Of a stretch of DNA of 64,000 bases, positions 1 through 8,701 are shown in pieces. Made by a program: the position numbers and the translations under genes. The notes below the pieces were generated by a model. That model worked only from the letters and a program-made list of their open reading frames with translations. It was not told where the DNA came from and did no database searches. Position 1 is the first letter of the stretch; every line of letters starts with the position of its first letter. The DNA is from Chitinophagaceae bacterium (GTDB lineage: Bacteria > Bacteroidota > Bacteroidia > Chitinophagales > Chitinophagaceae), in contig JADKKH010000001.1 in the NCBI GenBank assembly GCA_016720585.1, forward strand, positions 372,001-436,000, in the 5' to 3' direction.

Positions 1-84
1 GCAACGACAACAGAGCAAATGGGTTTTGTAGGCCGGGAAGAAGGCCTGGTGGCATATGCTACCGTTTTATTAAGGAAGTTGTAA
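1..84 (+). CDS. 3' end of an unidentified protein (partial)
   Basis: An open frame enters from the left edge and ends at TAA 82-84, giving 27 C-terminal residues that finish in VAYATVLLRKL. The fragment is too short for me to recognise a family. It lies 51 bp upstream of dut on the same strand, so it could be cotranscribed with it. In related genomes a polysaccharide flippase is often found next to dut, but nothing in these residues proves that here. The frame has no internal stop and a plausible amino-acid composition. Confidence 0.45.
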   Translation, partial: ATTTEQMGFVGREEGLVAYATVLLRKL

Positions 85-135
85 TAATCCTGCCAATCAT
101 TCATAATCCTTTTTTGAGTCCTTATTTTTGCTATT

Positions 136-579
136 ATGCCGGCAATTGAAATAAAGATCATTAATCATTCTGCTAATCCTTTGCCGGAATATGCAACTGC
201 CGGTTCATCCGGTATGGATATAAGGGCAAACCTGGATACTCCTCAAAACCTGGAACCGTTTGAAAGGGTTTTAATTCCAACCGGTTTGTTTATGGAATTG
301 CCGCCGGGATATGAAGCCCAGATCCGTCCCAGAAGCGGGTTAGCAATAAAACAGGGCATCACCTGCCTGAATACACCTGGGACGATTGACGCGGATTACC
401 GGGGGGAAATTAAGATAATATTAATCAACCTTTCAGCAGAAAAACAGGTCATACAACCCGGCGACCGTATTGCCCAGTTGATTGTTCAAAAGGTGGAAAA
501 AGCAGTCTGGAAAGAGGTTGCAATGTTGGAAAGTTCTGAGAGAAATGAGGGCGGATTTGGTCATACAGGAAAACAATAA
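136..579 (+). CDS. dut: dUTP diphosphatase (dUTPase)
   Basis: Hydrolyses dUTP to dUMP and pyrophosphate, keeping uracil out of DNA and supplying dUMP for thymidylate synthesis. At 147 residues it has the usual length of trimeric dUTPases and all five motifs: the AGSSGMDIRA region (22-31), PRSGLA (65-70), GTIDADYRGEI (82-92) with the catalytic aspartate D85, PGDRIAQLI (108-116), and the C-terminal glycine-rich motif RNEGGFGHTG (136-145) that closes over the nucleotide. The ATG at 136 fits the family N terminus. The DUF4292 lipoprotein gene starts 8 bp after the stop, so the two are probably cotranscribed. A TATTTTTG hexamer-like box at 123-130 resembles a Bacteroidota -7 element but lies so close to the ATG that I do not call it a promoter. 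Confidence 0.97.
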   Translation: MPAIEIKIINHSANPLPEYATAGSSGMDIRANLDTPQNLEPFERVLIPTGLFMELPPGYEAQIRPRSGLAIKQGITCLNTPGTIDADYRGEIKIILINLSAEKQVIQPGDRIAQLIVQKVEKAVWKEVAMLESSERNEGGFGHTGKQ

Positions 580-586
580 AATCAGT

Positions 587-1408
587 ATGGTAAGAACAGG
601 TTTCGTATTTGTTATAACAGTTATTTTATTCGGGTCATGCCGTTCCACGAAGAATATACAGACGGCGATAGCAAAAAAAGACACTCTTACTACAGTCATC
701 ACCCTGCCTCTGAACAATGCTAAAGAAGATTCCAGCGCTTTTATAAAGGATAACTATACCCGGATCATGAATAGCCGGATTGATTTTATCACTTTTACTG
801 CAAAGGTGGAAGTTGATTATACAGATGCAGAAGGGAAAAAATATAATGTTAATGCCCATATAAGGATGTATAAAGACAGTGTCATATGGATTTCAATTAC
901 TGGTCCGCTTGGTATTGAAGGATTGCGGGCCTATATAACACCAGATTCGGTGCGATTAATGGATAAACAAAAAAAGGAATACAGTAAACGCAGCGTATCT
1001 TATTTACAGGAGATAACCGAACTACCTCTTGATCTCGCTTCACTTCAGAACCTGTTGCTGGGTAACCCGGTGTTTCTTGATTCCAATATTGTATCTTATA
1101 GTAATTCGCCAAACAGCTTGTCTTTTCAAAGTAATGGGGCCTTTTTCAAAAACCTGTACACGCTCAGTGAACCGGGCAGAGTCGTAGTAAGTTGTAAACT
1201 GGATGACCTGGATATTTTACGAAACCGTACCTGTTATCTTACTTATGATAATTATAAGTATAATGGGGGTGTAAATTTTTCAGAAAAGAGGACTATTAAT
1301 GTAACCGAGAAAAAGAAGCTGGATTTCGAATTGAATTTTAAGCAATACGGATTTAATGAAAAGTTAAGTTTTCCTTTTAATGTGCCTAAAAATTATAAAC
1401 AAAATTAG
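587..1408 (+). CDS. DUF4292 lipoprotein (LolA/LolB-like fold)
   Basis: A 273-residue predicted lipoprotein. The open frame extends upstream to 482 inside dut, but the ATG at 587 gives a proper lipoprotein signal: a hydrophobic stretch ending in the lipobox LFGSC with the lipidated cysteine C18. The body matches the Bacteroidota DUF4292 family, for example the stretch IWISITGPLGIEGLRAYIT followed by the MDKQKKEY and LLGNP segments. This family belongs to the LolA/LolB-like lipid-binding group, so a role in carrying lipid or lipoprotein across the periplasm is plausible but unproven. It sits between dut and an EnvC-like gene. Confidence 0.85.
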   Translation: MVRTGFVFVITVILFGSCRSTKNIQTAIAKKDTLTTVITLPLNNAKEDSSAFIKDNYTRIMNSRIDFITFTAKVEVDYTDAEGKKYNVNAHIRMYKDSVIWISITGPLGIEGLRAYITPDSVRLMDKQKKEYSKRSVSYLQEITELPLDLASLQNLLLGNPVFLDSNIVSYSNSPNSLSFQSNGAFFKNLYTLSEPGRVVVSCKLDDLDILRNRTCYLTYDNYKYNGGVNFSEKRTINVTEKKKLDFELNFKQYGFNEKLSFPFNVPKNYKQN

Positions 1409-1485
1409 CCGGATAAAATTTATTTTGCATTGTGCCGTTATGCAATGCTGATGCGGCAACTTTTTTTCAATTTACCCCATTAACC

Positions 1486-2814
1486 ATGCGAAAAATATTT
1501 TTCTTGTCCCTCATGCTTTCCCTTTTAACGGGTTTCAGTTATGCGCAGATTCCGGAAGATAAATCACAGCTTGAAAAAGAGCGGCAGGAAATTCAGCGGG
1601 AACTGAAAGAGATACAGGCTTTGTACAATAAAGTGAAGGGACAGACCAAGCAAACGCTCGGGCAGCTTAACATGCTGAAAAGAAAAATAGATCTGCAGGA
1701 ACAGTATATCAGCAATATCAATAAAGAATTAAAATCAATTGACGACGATATTTATCTCAGTAACCTGGAAATTTACCGCCTCCAGAAACAATTGGATACC
1801 TTGAAAATTCAGTATGCCCGAACTGTTGTTTATGCCTATAAGAACAGGAGTAATTATGATTACCTGAACTTTATTTTTTCGGCAAATAGTTTCAATGATG
1901 CCGTTAAAAGAATTACCTACCTGAAAAGTTACCGGGCATACCGGGAAAAGCAGGTAGCTACAATCCTGGAAACACAACAATTAATTGCACAGCGGAAACA
2001 GCAGCAGCTGGGAAGAAAGACCCAGAAAAACGTCGCTTTGGAAAACCAGACAAAGCAGGTACAGGAACTCGCTGTACAAAAGAAAGAAAAGGATGTTGTC
2101 GTCAATCAGCTTAAATCAAAAGAAAAAGATTTACAGGGTCAGATTGCTGTTAAAAAGAAAAGGGACCGTGATTTACAGAATGCTATAACTGCCATAGTTC
2201 GCCGGGAGATAGAATCCGCTAAGGCTAAGGCAAAGGCAGAAGCCGATGCCATAAGGAAGGCGGATGAACTTGCCAGGAAAAATACTACTCCTTTGCCTGG
2301 AAACAATACCACAGAAGTAACTGGTGACGTAACAACAAAAAGAAAAGAAACCGCTAAAAAGCCGGATAGCTATCTGAACTTTAATGCCACTGACATTGCT
2401 TTAAATAACAAATTTGAATTGAACCGCGCCAAACTTCCCTGGCCAGTAGATAACGGTGTCTTAACGCTTCGGTTTGGCACCAATAAAATTGAGAATACGT
2501 TATTGACGTTTGATAATCCCGGAATTACCATTTCTACACCGGCCTCCGGGGTACCTGTTAAAGCCGTATTTGACGGAGAAGTAAGCGGGGTTTATAATTT
2601 GGGTGATGGGATGGCCATTACCATTCGTCATGGTAAATACTTTACAACCTACAGTAATCTCTCCAACGTAAGTGTTGCAAAAGGAGCCTTAGTAAAAACA
2701 GGACAGCAGATAGGTAAAGTTGGTAAAGACGATGATGGCAGTGGCGGGCAGATTGATTTTATTCTTATGATTGAAGTTCGGAATGTTGACCCGTTACCCT
2801 GGTTACGCCGGTGA
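1486..2814 (+). CDS. EnvC-like coiled-coil protein with degenerate LytM (M23) domain
   Basis: A 442-residue exported protein. The ATG at 1486 gives a clean signal peptide ending near SYAQ; the longer open frame from 1432 would put a non-signal leader in front. Residues about 25-255 form a long charged coiled coil, followed by a low-complexity linker and a LytM/M23 domain over roughly the last 100 residues. The zinc ligands of active M23 peptidases appear to be missing: the usual HxGxD site reads NPGIT, and the usual HxH region reads IDFILMIEV. This architecture matches EnvC, which does not cut peptidoglycan itself but activates amidases at the division site. I therefore infer an amidase-activator role in daughter-cell separation. 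Confidence 0.88.
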   Translation: MRKIFFLSLMLSLLTGFSYAQIPEDKSQLEKERQEIQRELKEIQALYNKVKGQTKQTLGQLNMLKRKIDLQEQYISNINKELKSIDDDIYLSNLEIYRLQKQLDTLKIQYARTVVYAYKNRSNYDYLNFIFSANSFNDAVKRITYLKSYRAYREKQVATILETQQLIAQRKQQQLGRKTQKNVALENQTKQVQELAVQKKEKDVVVNQLKSKEKDLQGQIAVKKKRDRDLQNAITAIVRREIESAKAKAKAEADAIRKADELARKNTTPLPGNNTTEVTGDVTTKRKETAKKPDSYLNFNATDIALNNKFELNRAKLPWPVDNGVLTLRFGTNKIENTLLTFDNPGITISTPASGVPVKAVFDGEVSGVYNLGDGMAITIRHGKYFTTYSNLSNVSVAKGALVKTGQQIGKVGKDDDGSGGQIDFILMIEVRNVDPLPWLRR

Positions 2815-2830
2815 TCTTTTTTGTCGGGCA

Positions 2831-3949
2831 TTACAGAAATCGTTCATACAATTTTTCATAAACCGGAACGATATTCGTAATATCAAATTTTTTGGCATGG
2901 GCAGCAGCTTTCTCTTTAAACAATTTCAGCGTTGCATCATCTTTTAAAATCGATAAGGCCTGCTTACTCATTGAATCCACATCACCAACGTCACTCATAT
3001 ATCCGGTTTCGCCAGGAATATTTATTTCACTCAAACCACCTGCATTGGTAGAAACAACGGGAACTCCGGCTGCCATTGCCTCCAGCGCCGCTAAACCAAA
3101 ACTTTCGTATTCGGAAGTAAGTAAAAAAAGATCACCAATTGCCAGGATATCTTCCATTTGTTCTTGCTTGCCCACGAAGCGTATTTCATCAAAAACATTC
3201 AGTTCTTTTGCGAGGTCCTCGGCCGTAGAACGTTCCGGACCATCTCCCACAAATAATAATTTGGAAGGCTTTTGCTTATTTACTTCAGCAAATATTTTTA
3301 CAACATCCTGTACTCTTTTTATTTTCCGGAAGTTGGAAGCATGCAATAATATTCTTTCGCCATTGGGTGCAATAACTTTTTTAAAAGCATCAATCGGTTT
3401 GCGGCTAAACCGGCTTACATCCACAAAGTTTACAATGACCTCTATTTCTTTTTCAATCTTAAAATGCTTAAACGTTTCATCCCGGAGGTTTTGAGATACA
3501 GCCGTTATGGCATCACTTTCATTGATCGAAAAAGTCACGACAGGGGCATACATCTTGTCTCTTCCAACCAGGGTAATATCTGTACCATGAAGGGTGGTTA
3601 TCACCGGAATCGTTTTTCCTTCTTTTTTTAAAATTTGTTTTGCCATATAGGCAGCGGAGGCATGGGGAATGGCATAATGCACATGAAGGAGGTCGAGATT
3701 GTTATTTTTTATAACATCCACCATGGTACTGGCCAGTGCCGTTTCATAAGGCGGGTAATCGAATAAGGGGTAGGTGGGTACCTGTACCTCATGATAAAAA
3801 ATATTCGGAATAAAGCCGTTCAATCTCACGGGTTGCTGGTACGTAATAAAATGAACCATATGGCCTTTCTGAGCAAGGGCTTTGCCCAATTCAGTAGCTA
3901 ATACACCGGAACCTCCAAAAGTGGGGTAGCAAACAATTCCAATCCGCAT
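2831..3949 (-). CDS. bshA: N-acetyl-alpha-D-glucosaminyl L-malate synthase
   Basis: A 372-residue GT4-family glycosyltransferase that joins GlcNAc from UDP-GlcNAc to L-malate, the first step of bacillithiol biosynthesis. The N terminus MRIGIVCYPTFGGSGVLATE is the characteristic BshA nucleotide-fold start. FVGDGPERS and the E-x7-E region ESFGLAALE (near 3095-3125) form the GT4 sugar-nucleotide site. Bacillithiol is common in Bacteroidota, and bshB and bshC are not in this window. The gene is convergent with the EnvC-like gene (16 bp between stops) and divergent from the M28 peptidase. ATG at 3947-3949 is the only sensible start. Confidence 0.95.
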   Translation of the reverse strand: MRIGIVCYPTFGGSGVLATELGKALAQKGHMVHFITYQQPVRLNGFIPNIFYHEVQVPTYPLFDYPPYETALASTMVDVIKNNNLDLLHVHYAIPHASAAYMAKQILKKEGKTIPVITTLHGTDITLVGRDKMYAPVVTFSINESDAITAVSQNLRDETFKHFKIEKEIEVIVNFVDVSRFSRKPIDAFKKVIAPNGERILLHASNFRKIKRVQDVVKIFAEVNKQKPSKLLFVGDGPERSTAEDLAKELNVFDEIRFVGKQEQMEDILAIGDLFLLTSEYESFGLAALEAMAAGVPVVSTNAGGLSEINIPGETGYMSDVGDVDSMSKQALSILKDDATLKLFKEKAAAHAKKFDITNIVPVYEKLYERFL

Positions 3950-4065
3950 AATTGTATAAATCAGTTTCCGAAGGTAACAGTTTTACCGGAGTATGGTTTA
4001 CCGTTTATCTTTATTCTTTCAATATGTTTTTTGACTTTCAGTTATCTTTAGCAAAATTCAGATAT

Positions 4066-5466
4066 ATGAGCAGATGGCACATGTTGGTTCTCTTTTTCCT
4101 GGCAGGAACGACCGCATTCTCACAAAACGCGGATTCTGTATTTATCAAAAGTATTTCCGATGAAATACTGACTAATGGAAAGGCCTATGAGAATCTTCGA
4201 CAATTAACCAAACAAATCGGCGGCCGTCTTGCCGGCTCCCCCGGGATGGTTAAAGCCGAGGAATGGGGATTAAAAAAAATGCAGGAAAGCGGGGCTGATA
4301 AAGCGTGGATGCAGGAATGTATGGTGCCACATTGGGTGCGGGGTGGAAAAGACGAAGCAAAAGCCAGCTGGAATGAACCTGCAAAAGCTTCTTCCAATAA
4401 AAACAGCGTGAAGTTGGTCAGATCCCTTGATATAATTGCGCTGGGTAATTCCATAGGTACCGGGGAGAAAGGGATTACCGGAGAAGTCCTGCTGATAAAT
4501 TCTTTTGATGAACTGGAAAAGAAAAAAGAGGAAGTAAAGGGGAAGATTGTTTTTTACAATTACAGGTTTAATGATACCTACATAAATACTTTTCTTTCTT
4601 ACCGTGATGCAGGGCAATACCGGGGACAAGGTCCCAGCCGTGCCGCAAAATACGGTGCCAAAGCCGTGCTGGTTAGAAGTATGACACATGCAGCAGACAA
4701 TAATCCCCATACCGGGGCCACCCGATACGATTCGGCTTATGCAAAGATCCCGGCAGCTGCCATTGGATTAAAAGATGCTGATCAGTTGAGTGCGCAGTTA
4801 CAAAATAACCAGGTGAATGTCACGCTGAAAACCAATGGACACTTTTTGCCTGATACGATCGGGCATAATATTATTGGTGAATTGACCGGTTCAGCATTTC
4901 CCGAAGAAATAATTACGGTTGGGGGACATCTGGATAGCTGGGATAATTGCGAAGGGGCTCATGATGATGGTGCCGGGGTAGTACAAACCATTGAAATAAT
5001 GCGCGCTTTTAAATCTCTTGGATACAAACCCCGGAGAACTATACGGTTTGTTTTATTTGCCAATGAAGAGAATGGTGGACGGGGCGGTGCGAAATATGCT
5101 GATGAAGCCAAAGCAAAAAACGAAAAACACCTTTTTGCCCTTGAAAGTGATGCCGGTGGATTTACACCGAGGGGGCTTGGGCTATCGGGTACAGAAGAAC
5201 AATACCAGAAATTTTTGACATGGAGAGAATTGATAGCCCCGTATGGTGCCAGTGAATTTAACAAAGGGGGAGGTGGCTCTGATATTGGCCCTTTGAGTAA
5301 AGCATTTAATACGGCAACCGGCAGCCTTAATCCGGATACACAACGGTATTTTGATATTCACCATGCCAGAAGTGATGTGTTTGAAAATGTAAACAAAAGG
5401 GAACTGTTGCTTGGAGCGGTGAATATGGCCGCCTTAATTTATCTCGTGGATAAATACGGATTGTGA
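4066..5466 (+). CDS. Exported M28-family zinc aminopeptidase with PA insert
   Basis: A 466-residue secreted peptidase. The open frame extends to 3952, but ATG 4066 begins a typical signal peptide (MSRWHMLVLFFLAGTTAFSQ). A protease-associated region covers about residues 140-250, and the M28 catalytic domain about 265-460. The co-catalytic zinc site is complete: H288 (GHLDSW), D300/D301 (AHDDGAG), the acidic pair E334-E335 (NEENGG), D362 (ESDAGG) and H433 (HHARSD). It should act in the periplasm or on the surface, releasing N-terminal amino acids from peptides. Its stop is 3 bp from that of argH, which is convergent, so no operon partner is evident. Confidence 0.92.
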   Translation: MSRWHMLVLFFLAGTTAFSQNADSVFIKSISDEILTNGKAYENLRQLTKQIGGRLAGSPGMVKAEEWGLKKMQESGADKAWMQECMVPHWVRGGKDEAKASWNEPAKASSNKNSVKLVRSLDIIALGNSIGTGEKGITGEVLLINSFDELEKKKEEVKGKIVFYNYRFNDTYINTFLSYRDAGQYRGQGPSRAAKYGAKAVLVRSMTHAADNNPHTGATRYDSAYAKIPAAAIGLKDADQLSAQLQNNQVNVTLKTNGHFLPDTIGHNIIGELTGSAFPEEIITVGGHLDSWDNCEGAHDDGAGVVQTIEIMRAFKSLGYKPRRTIRFVLFANEENGGRGGAKYADEAKAKNEKHLFALESDAGGFTPRGLGLSGTEEQYQKFLTWRELIAPYGASEFNKGGGGSDIGPLSKAFNTATGSLNPDTQRYFDIHHARSDVFENVNKRELLLGAVNMAALIYLVDKYGL

Positions 5467-5468
5467 AA

Positions 5469-6800
5469 TTAACTGATCAGTTTGTGGATTGCTGATTGTA
5501 CGAATGCAAAGGGAAAGGATGCAACAACATGCTGCATCTGTTTTTTTATTGCAGCATTGCACAAGTTTCCGATGCTCCCTTCATGCGTATGATGGATGTG
5601 AGTCTCGTACTTGAAATTGCCGGTTTCAATATCCTGGCCAACTTTTTTATAAGCATCCCGGAAGGGCATTCCGGCATTTACCAGCTTGTTTACTTCCTCC
5701 ACACTAAAAAGATATTTATATTTCTCATCCATCAGAATATCTTTTTTGATCTCAATGTTCGCGAGCATCAGTCCGGCCATTTCCATACAGTCTTTCAATG
5801 TTTTAAAAGCGGGAAATAAATGTTCTTTGAGTAATTGAAAATCCCGGTGATAACCGGAAGGCAAATTGGCGGTCATCAGCGTGATCTCATTCGGTAAGGC
5901 TTTGATGCGGTTACACTGTGACCGGATAAGCTCAAATACATCCGGGTTTTTTTTATGCGGCATAATGCTGCTGCCCGTGGTGAGTTCGGATGGAAAATTG
6001 ATAAAACCAAAATTCTGATTCAGAAACAAACAGGCATCCATGCTTAGTTTGGCCAGCGTATCTGCAACATTTGCGAGGGATTGTGCAACAATTCTTTCGG
6101 CTTTACCTCTTCCCATCTGCGCATAAACTACATTATAGTTCAAATCATCAAAGCCCAGCAATTTTGTGGTCAATGTTCTGTTGATCGGAAAAGAGGAACC
6201 AAAACCTGCGGCCGAACCTAAAGGATTTTTATTAACTACATCATAAGCTGCTTTCAGGGTTATCACATCATCCACAAGGCTCTCTGCAAAGGCTCCAAAC
6301 CATAAACCAAAGGAAGAAGGCATTGCTAATTGTAAATGTGTATAACCCGGCACCAAACAGTCTTTATACTTTTCGCTTTGTGATTGTAACAATTCAAATA
6401 AGGGCTGAATTGTTTTTACCATTTGTTCCAGTTCATTTCTCAGAAATAATTTCACATCCACCAGTACCTGGTCATTGCGGCTTCGGGCACTGTGAATCTT
6501 TTTTCCGGTATCTCCCAGCTTCCGGGTCAGTAATAATTCAACCTGGGAATGGATATCCTCCACATCATCCTCCAATTTGAATCCATCATTTTTTATTTGC
6601 TGATAGATGTTCTTTAGTTCATTTTGTAATTGTGCTAATTCTTCTTTCGTTAATAATCCAACTGACTCCAGCATTTCAATATGTGCCAAAGAGCCCAATA
6701 CATCAAAAGCAGCCAGGTGTATATCCATTTCCCGGTCATTACCTACTGTGAAGGTTTCCACTTCTTTTATGGAGCCTTTATCTTTTTGCCAAAGTTTCAT
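5469..6800 (-). CDS. argH: Argininosuccinate lyase
   Basis: Last enzyme of arginine synthesis: splits argininosuccinate into arginine and fumarate. It has 443 residues, near the family norm. The fumarase/lyase-superfamily signature TTGSSIMPHKKNPD, with the flexible catalytic serine loop, is present, as is the VPGYTHLQLAMP active-site segment. It is the last gene of the minus-strand arginine cluster, 49 bp downstream of the deacylase gene, the largest gap in the cluster. Its stop lies 3 bp from the stop of the convergent M28 gene. Confidence 0.96.
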   Translation of the reverse strand: MKLWQKDKGSIKEVETFTVGNDREMDIHLAAFDVLGSLAHIEMLESVGLLTKEELAQLQNELKNIYQQIKNDGFKLEDDVEDIHSQVELLLTRKLGDTGKKIHSARSRNDQVLVDVKLFLRNELEQMVKTIQPLFELLQSQSEKYKDCLVPGYTHLQLAMPSSFGLWFGAFAESLVDDVITLKAAYDVVNKNPLGSAAGFGSSFPINRTLTTKLLGFDDLNYNVVYAQMGRGKAERIVAQSLANVADTLAKLSMDACLFLNQNFGFINFPSELTTGSSIMPHKKNPDVFELIRSQCNRIKALPNEITLMTANLPSGYHRDFQLLKEHLFPAFKTLKDCMEMAGLMLANIEIKKDILMDEKYKYLFSVEEVNKLVNAGMPFRDAYKKVGQDIETGNFKYETHIHHTHEGSIGNLCNAAIKKQMQHVVASFPFAFVQSAIHKLIS

Positions 6801-6849
6801 ATTACATCAATTGATTCACCCTTAGGACACTGAGTCTGCCGGAGTGAGG

Positions 6850-7920
6850 TTACAGGATTTCTTTCAACAGATTAATATAGAGTCTGATTCCTTCCCTGAT
6901 TTCTTCTACATAAATATACTCATCCGCAGTATGACTTCTCGCAGAATCTCCGGGTCCCATTTTTAATGCGGGAAAAGGCATCAATGCTTTGTCGGATGTA
7001 GTAGGGGAGCCATAATAAGTTCTGCCGAGACTTAATCCGGCTTTTACCAGCGGGTGTTCCAGGGAAATGGAAGTTGAACGAAGCCGTGTACTCCGGGCTT
7101 TTAGTTCACATTGTACATTTTCTTTTATTATACCCAGAACTTCTTCAAAACTGTATCGTTCGTTTATTCTTGCATCCACTACAAATTTACATTGAGCCGG
7201 AACAACATTATGTGCTTTGTTTTCTGTTTCAATGACGGTTACACTCATTTTATTTGCTCCCAGTAAATCAGATATTTTGGGAAACTGGTACGTCCTGAAC
7301 CAGTCAATATCATTCAGGGCATTATAAAGGGCATTTTCCCCTTCATTCCGGGCAGCGTGGCCGGCTTTGCCCCGGCTGGTGCAATCTATTACCAGCAAAC
7401 CTCTTTCAGCGATGGCCATTTGCATCCCGGTAGGTTCGCCCACAATAGCACAATCAATTTTTGGTAAGTAGGGTAATACATATTCAATGCCACCAGTTCC
7501 GGATATTTCTTCTTCTGCTGTTGCCGCAAGGATAACATTATACCTGAGATCCGCATTATCATAGAAATATAAGAAGGTAGCGATAAGCGAAACCAGGCAC
7601 CCGCCTGCATCATTACTGCCCAGGCCAAAGAGCTTGCCATTTTCAATAACCGGGGAAAAGGGATCCCGGGTGTACTGCAGATTTGGTTTTACGGTATCAT
7701 GATGTGAATTAAGCAGGAGGGTTGGTTTTTTCTGATCATAATATTTATTCAGGGCAAAAACATTATTGCCCGCTCTTGAGGCTGCTATATCCCTTACGGC
7801 AAAAAATTTTGCAATGATACCAGCCGTTTGTTCTTCTTCCCTGCTGAAAGAAGGACAACTAATTAACTCTTTTAGCAATTCAACAACTTCCTGCTGTACT
7901 ATCGTTATGTCTTTATTCAT
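6850..7920 (-). CDS. M20-family N-acyl-citrulline/ornithine deacylase
   Basis: A 356-residue M20 zinc hydrolase. The ligands of the di-zinc site are visible: H in SHHDTV, the bridging D in GLGSNDAGG, EE in ATAEEEISG, E in GEPTG and the late H in SHTADEY. Its place in an operon with an acylornithine carbamoyltransferase and no argJ indicates that it removes the acyl group (succinyl or acetyl) from N-acylcitrulline, or possibly from N-acylornithine, to release the free amino acid for ArgG. Its start overlaps the end of argB by 8 bp, indicating translational coupling. I leave the symbol empty because the classical argE acts on acetylornithine and the substrate here is probably different. Confidence 0.88.
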   Translation of the reverse strand: MNKDITIVQQEVVELLKELISCPSFSREEEQTAGIIAKFFAVRDIAASRAGNNVFALNKYYDQKKPTLLLNSHHDTVKPNLQYTRDPFSPVIENGKLFGLGSNDAGGCLVSLIATFLYFYDNADLRYNVILAATAEEEISGTGGIEYVLPYLPKIDCAIVGEPTGMQMAIAERGLLVIDCTSRGKAGHAARNEGENALYNALNDIDWFRTYQFPKISDLLGANKMSVTVIETENKAHNVVPAQCKFVVDARINERYSFEEVLGIIKENVQCELKARSTRLRSTSISLEHPLVKAGLSLGRTYYGSPTTSDKALMPFPALKMGPGDSARSHTADEYIYVEEIREGIRLYINLLKEIL

Positions 7921-8701
7921 TAATGATCATTGTTCCTGAATTTCCTGCTACCAGTTCTTTTAAATTTGCTGCATGGCCGATGATGACTTTATTTACGCCA
8001 GCTGACAAAGCCGTAAAGGCATTCTCCAGTTTGGGAAGCATGCCAGAATATATCTTCGTTTCAGCTTTCAGTTTCTTATACAAAGCGGGATTCAACACCG
8101 GTATCACCGAGTTATTATCCCCTGTATCCAGCAGCACACCATTTTTTTCAAAAGAATAGATCAGGGTAACCTCAAACAAACTACTGAGTCCTTTTGCCAG
8201 TTCCTGAGCAATGGTATCCGCATTGGTATTTAATAATTGCCCCTGCTGATCATGTGTTACCGGTGAAAAGACAGGCGTAATATTTCTTTCAAGTAAACTG
8301 CTGATGAAATCCGTTTGGATAGAATCTACATCCCCCACAAAACCATAGTCTGTCGTTGCATGGGATCTCTTATGAGCACTAATCGTATTTCCATCAGCAC
8401 CGCTAAGCCCCAGGGCATTGCAATGACTGGCCTGTAATTGAGCCACTATATTTTTATTAATATACCCGGCATATACCATGGTTACAACCTTGAGCGTTTC
8501 TGCATCAGTGATTCTGCGTCCTTCCACAACCTGCTGGGGTATATGTAATTGCTCAGCTATGCTGGTGGCCAGTTTTCCACCGCCATGAACCAGTATTTTT
8601 TTTCCCTTGATCAGGGAAAATTCTTTCAAGAAAGAGGAAAGCAGCTTTTCATCATCAATGATGTTGCCACCTATTTTTATGATATATAACTTAGACATCA
8701 T
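7913..8701 (-). CDS. argB: N-acylglutamate kinase
   Basis: A 262-residue amino-acid kinase that phosphorylates N-acetyl- or N-succinylglutamate. The glycine-rich ATP site is IIKIGGNIIDD near the N terminus with VHGGGKLATSIAEQL following, and the C-terminal MLPKLENAFTAL segment is typical of ArgB. Two adjacent ATGs (8701 and 8698) lie inside the 3' end of the carbamoyltransferase gene, an 11-bp overlap, and its own end overlaps the deacylase start by 8 bp. In a pathway using succinylated intermediates the substrate would be N-succinylglutamate, which cannot be told from the sequence alone. Confidence 0.94.
   Translation of the reverse strand: MMSKLYIIKIGGNIIDDEKLLSSFLKEFSLIKGKKILVHGGGKLATSIAEQLHIPQQVVEGRRITDAETLKVVTMVYAGYINKNIVAQLQASHCNALGLSGADGNTISAHKRSHATTDYGFVGDVDSIQTDFISSLLERNITPVFSPVTHDQQGQLLNTNADTIAQELAKGLSSLFEVTLIYSFEKNGVLLDTGDNNSVIPVLNPALYKKLKAETKIYSGMLPKLENAFTALSAGVNKVIIGHAANLKELVAGNSGTMIINE

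Noticed and set aside
123..130. TATTTTTG as promoter of dut
   Set aside because: It matches the -7 pattern but lies 5 bp from the ATG and has no -33 box at the right distance.
2892..3494. 200-codon plus-strand open frame
   Set aside because: Lies wholly antisense to bshA, which has clear motifs; the translation is low-complexity and serine-rich, as expected of a shadow.
4270..4710. 146-codon minus-strand frame
   Set aside because: Antisense to the M28 peptidase with its complete zinc site; no family features.
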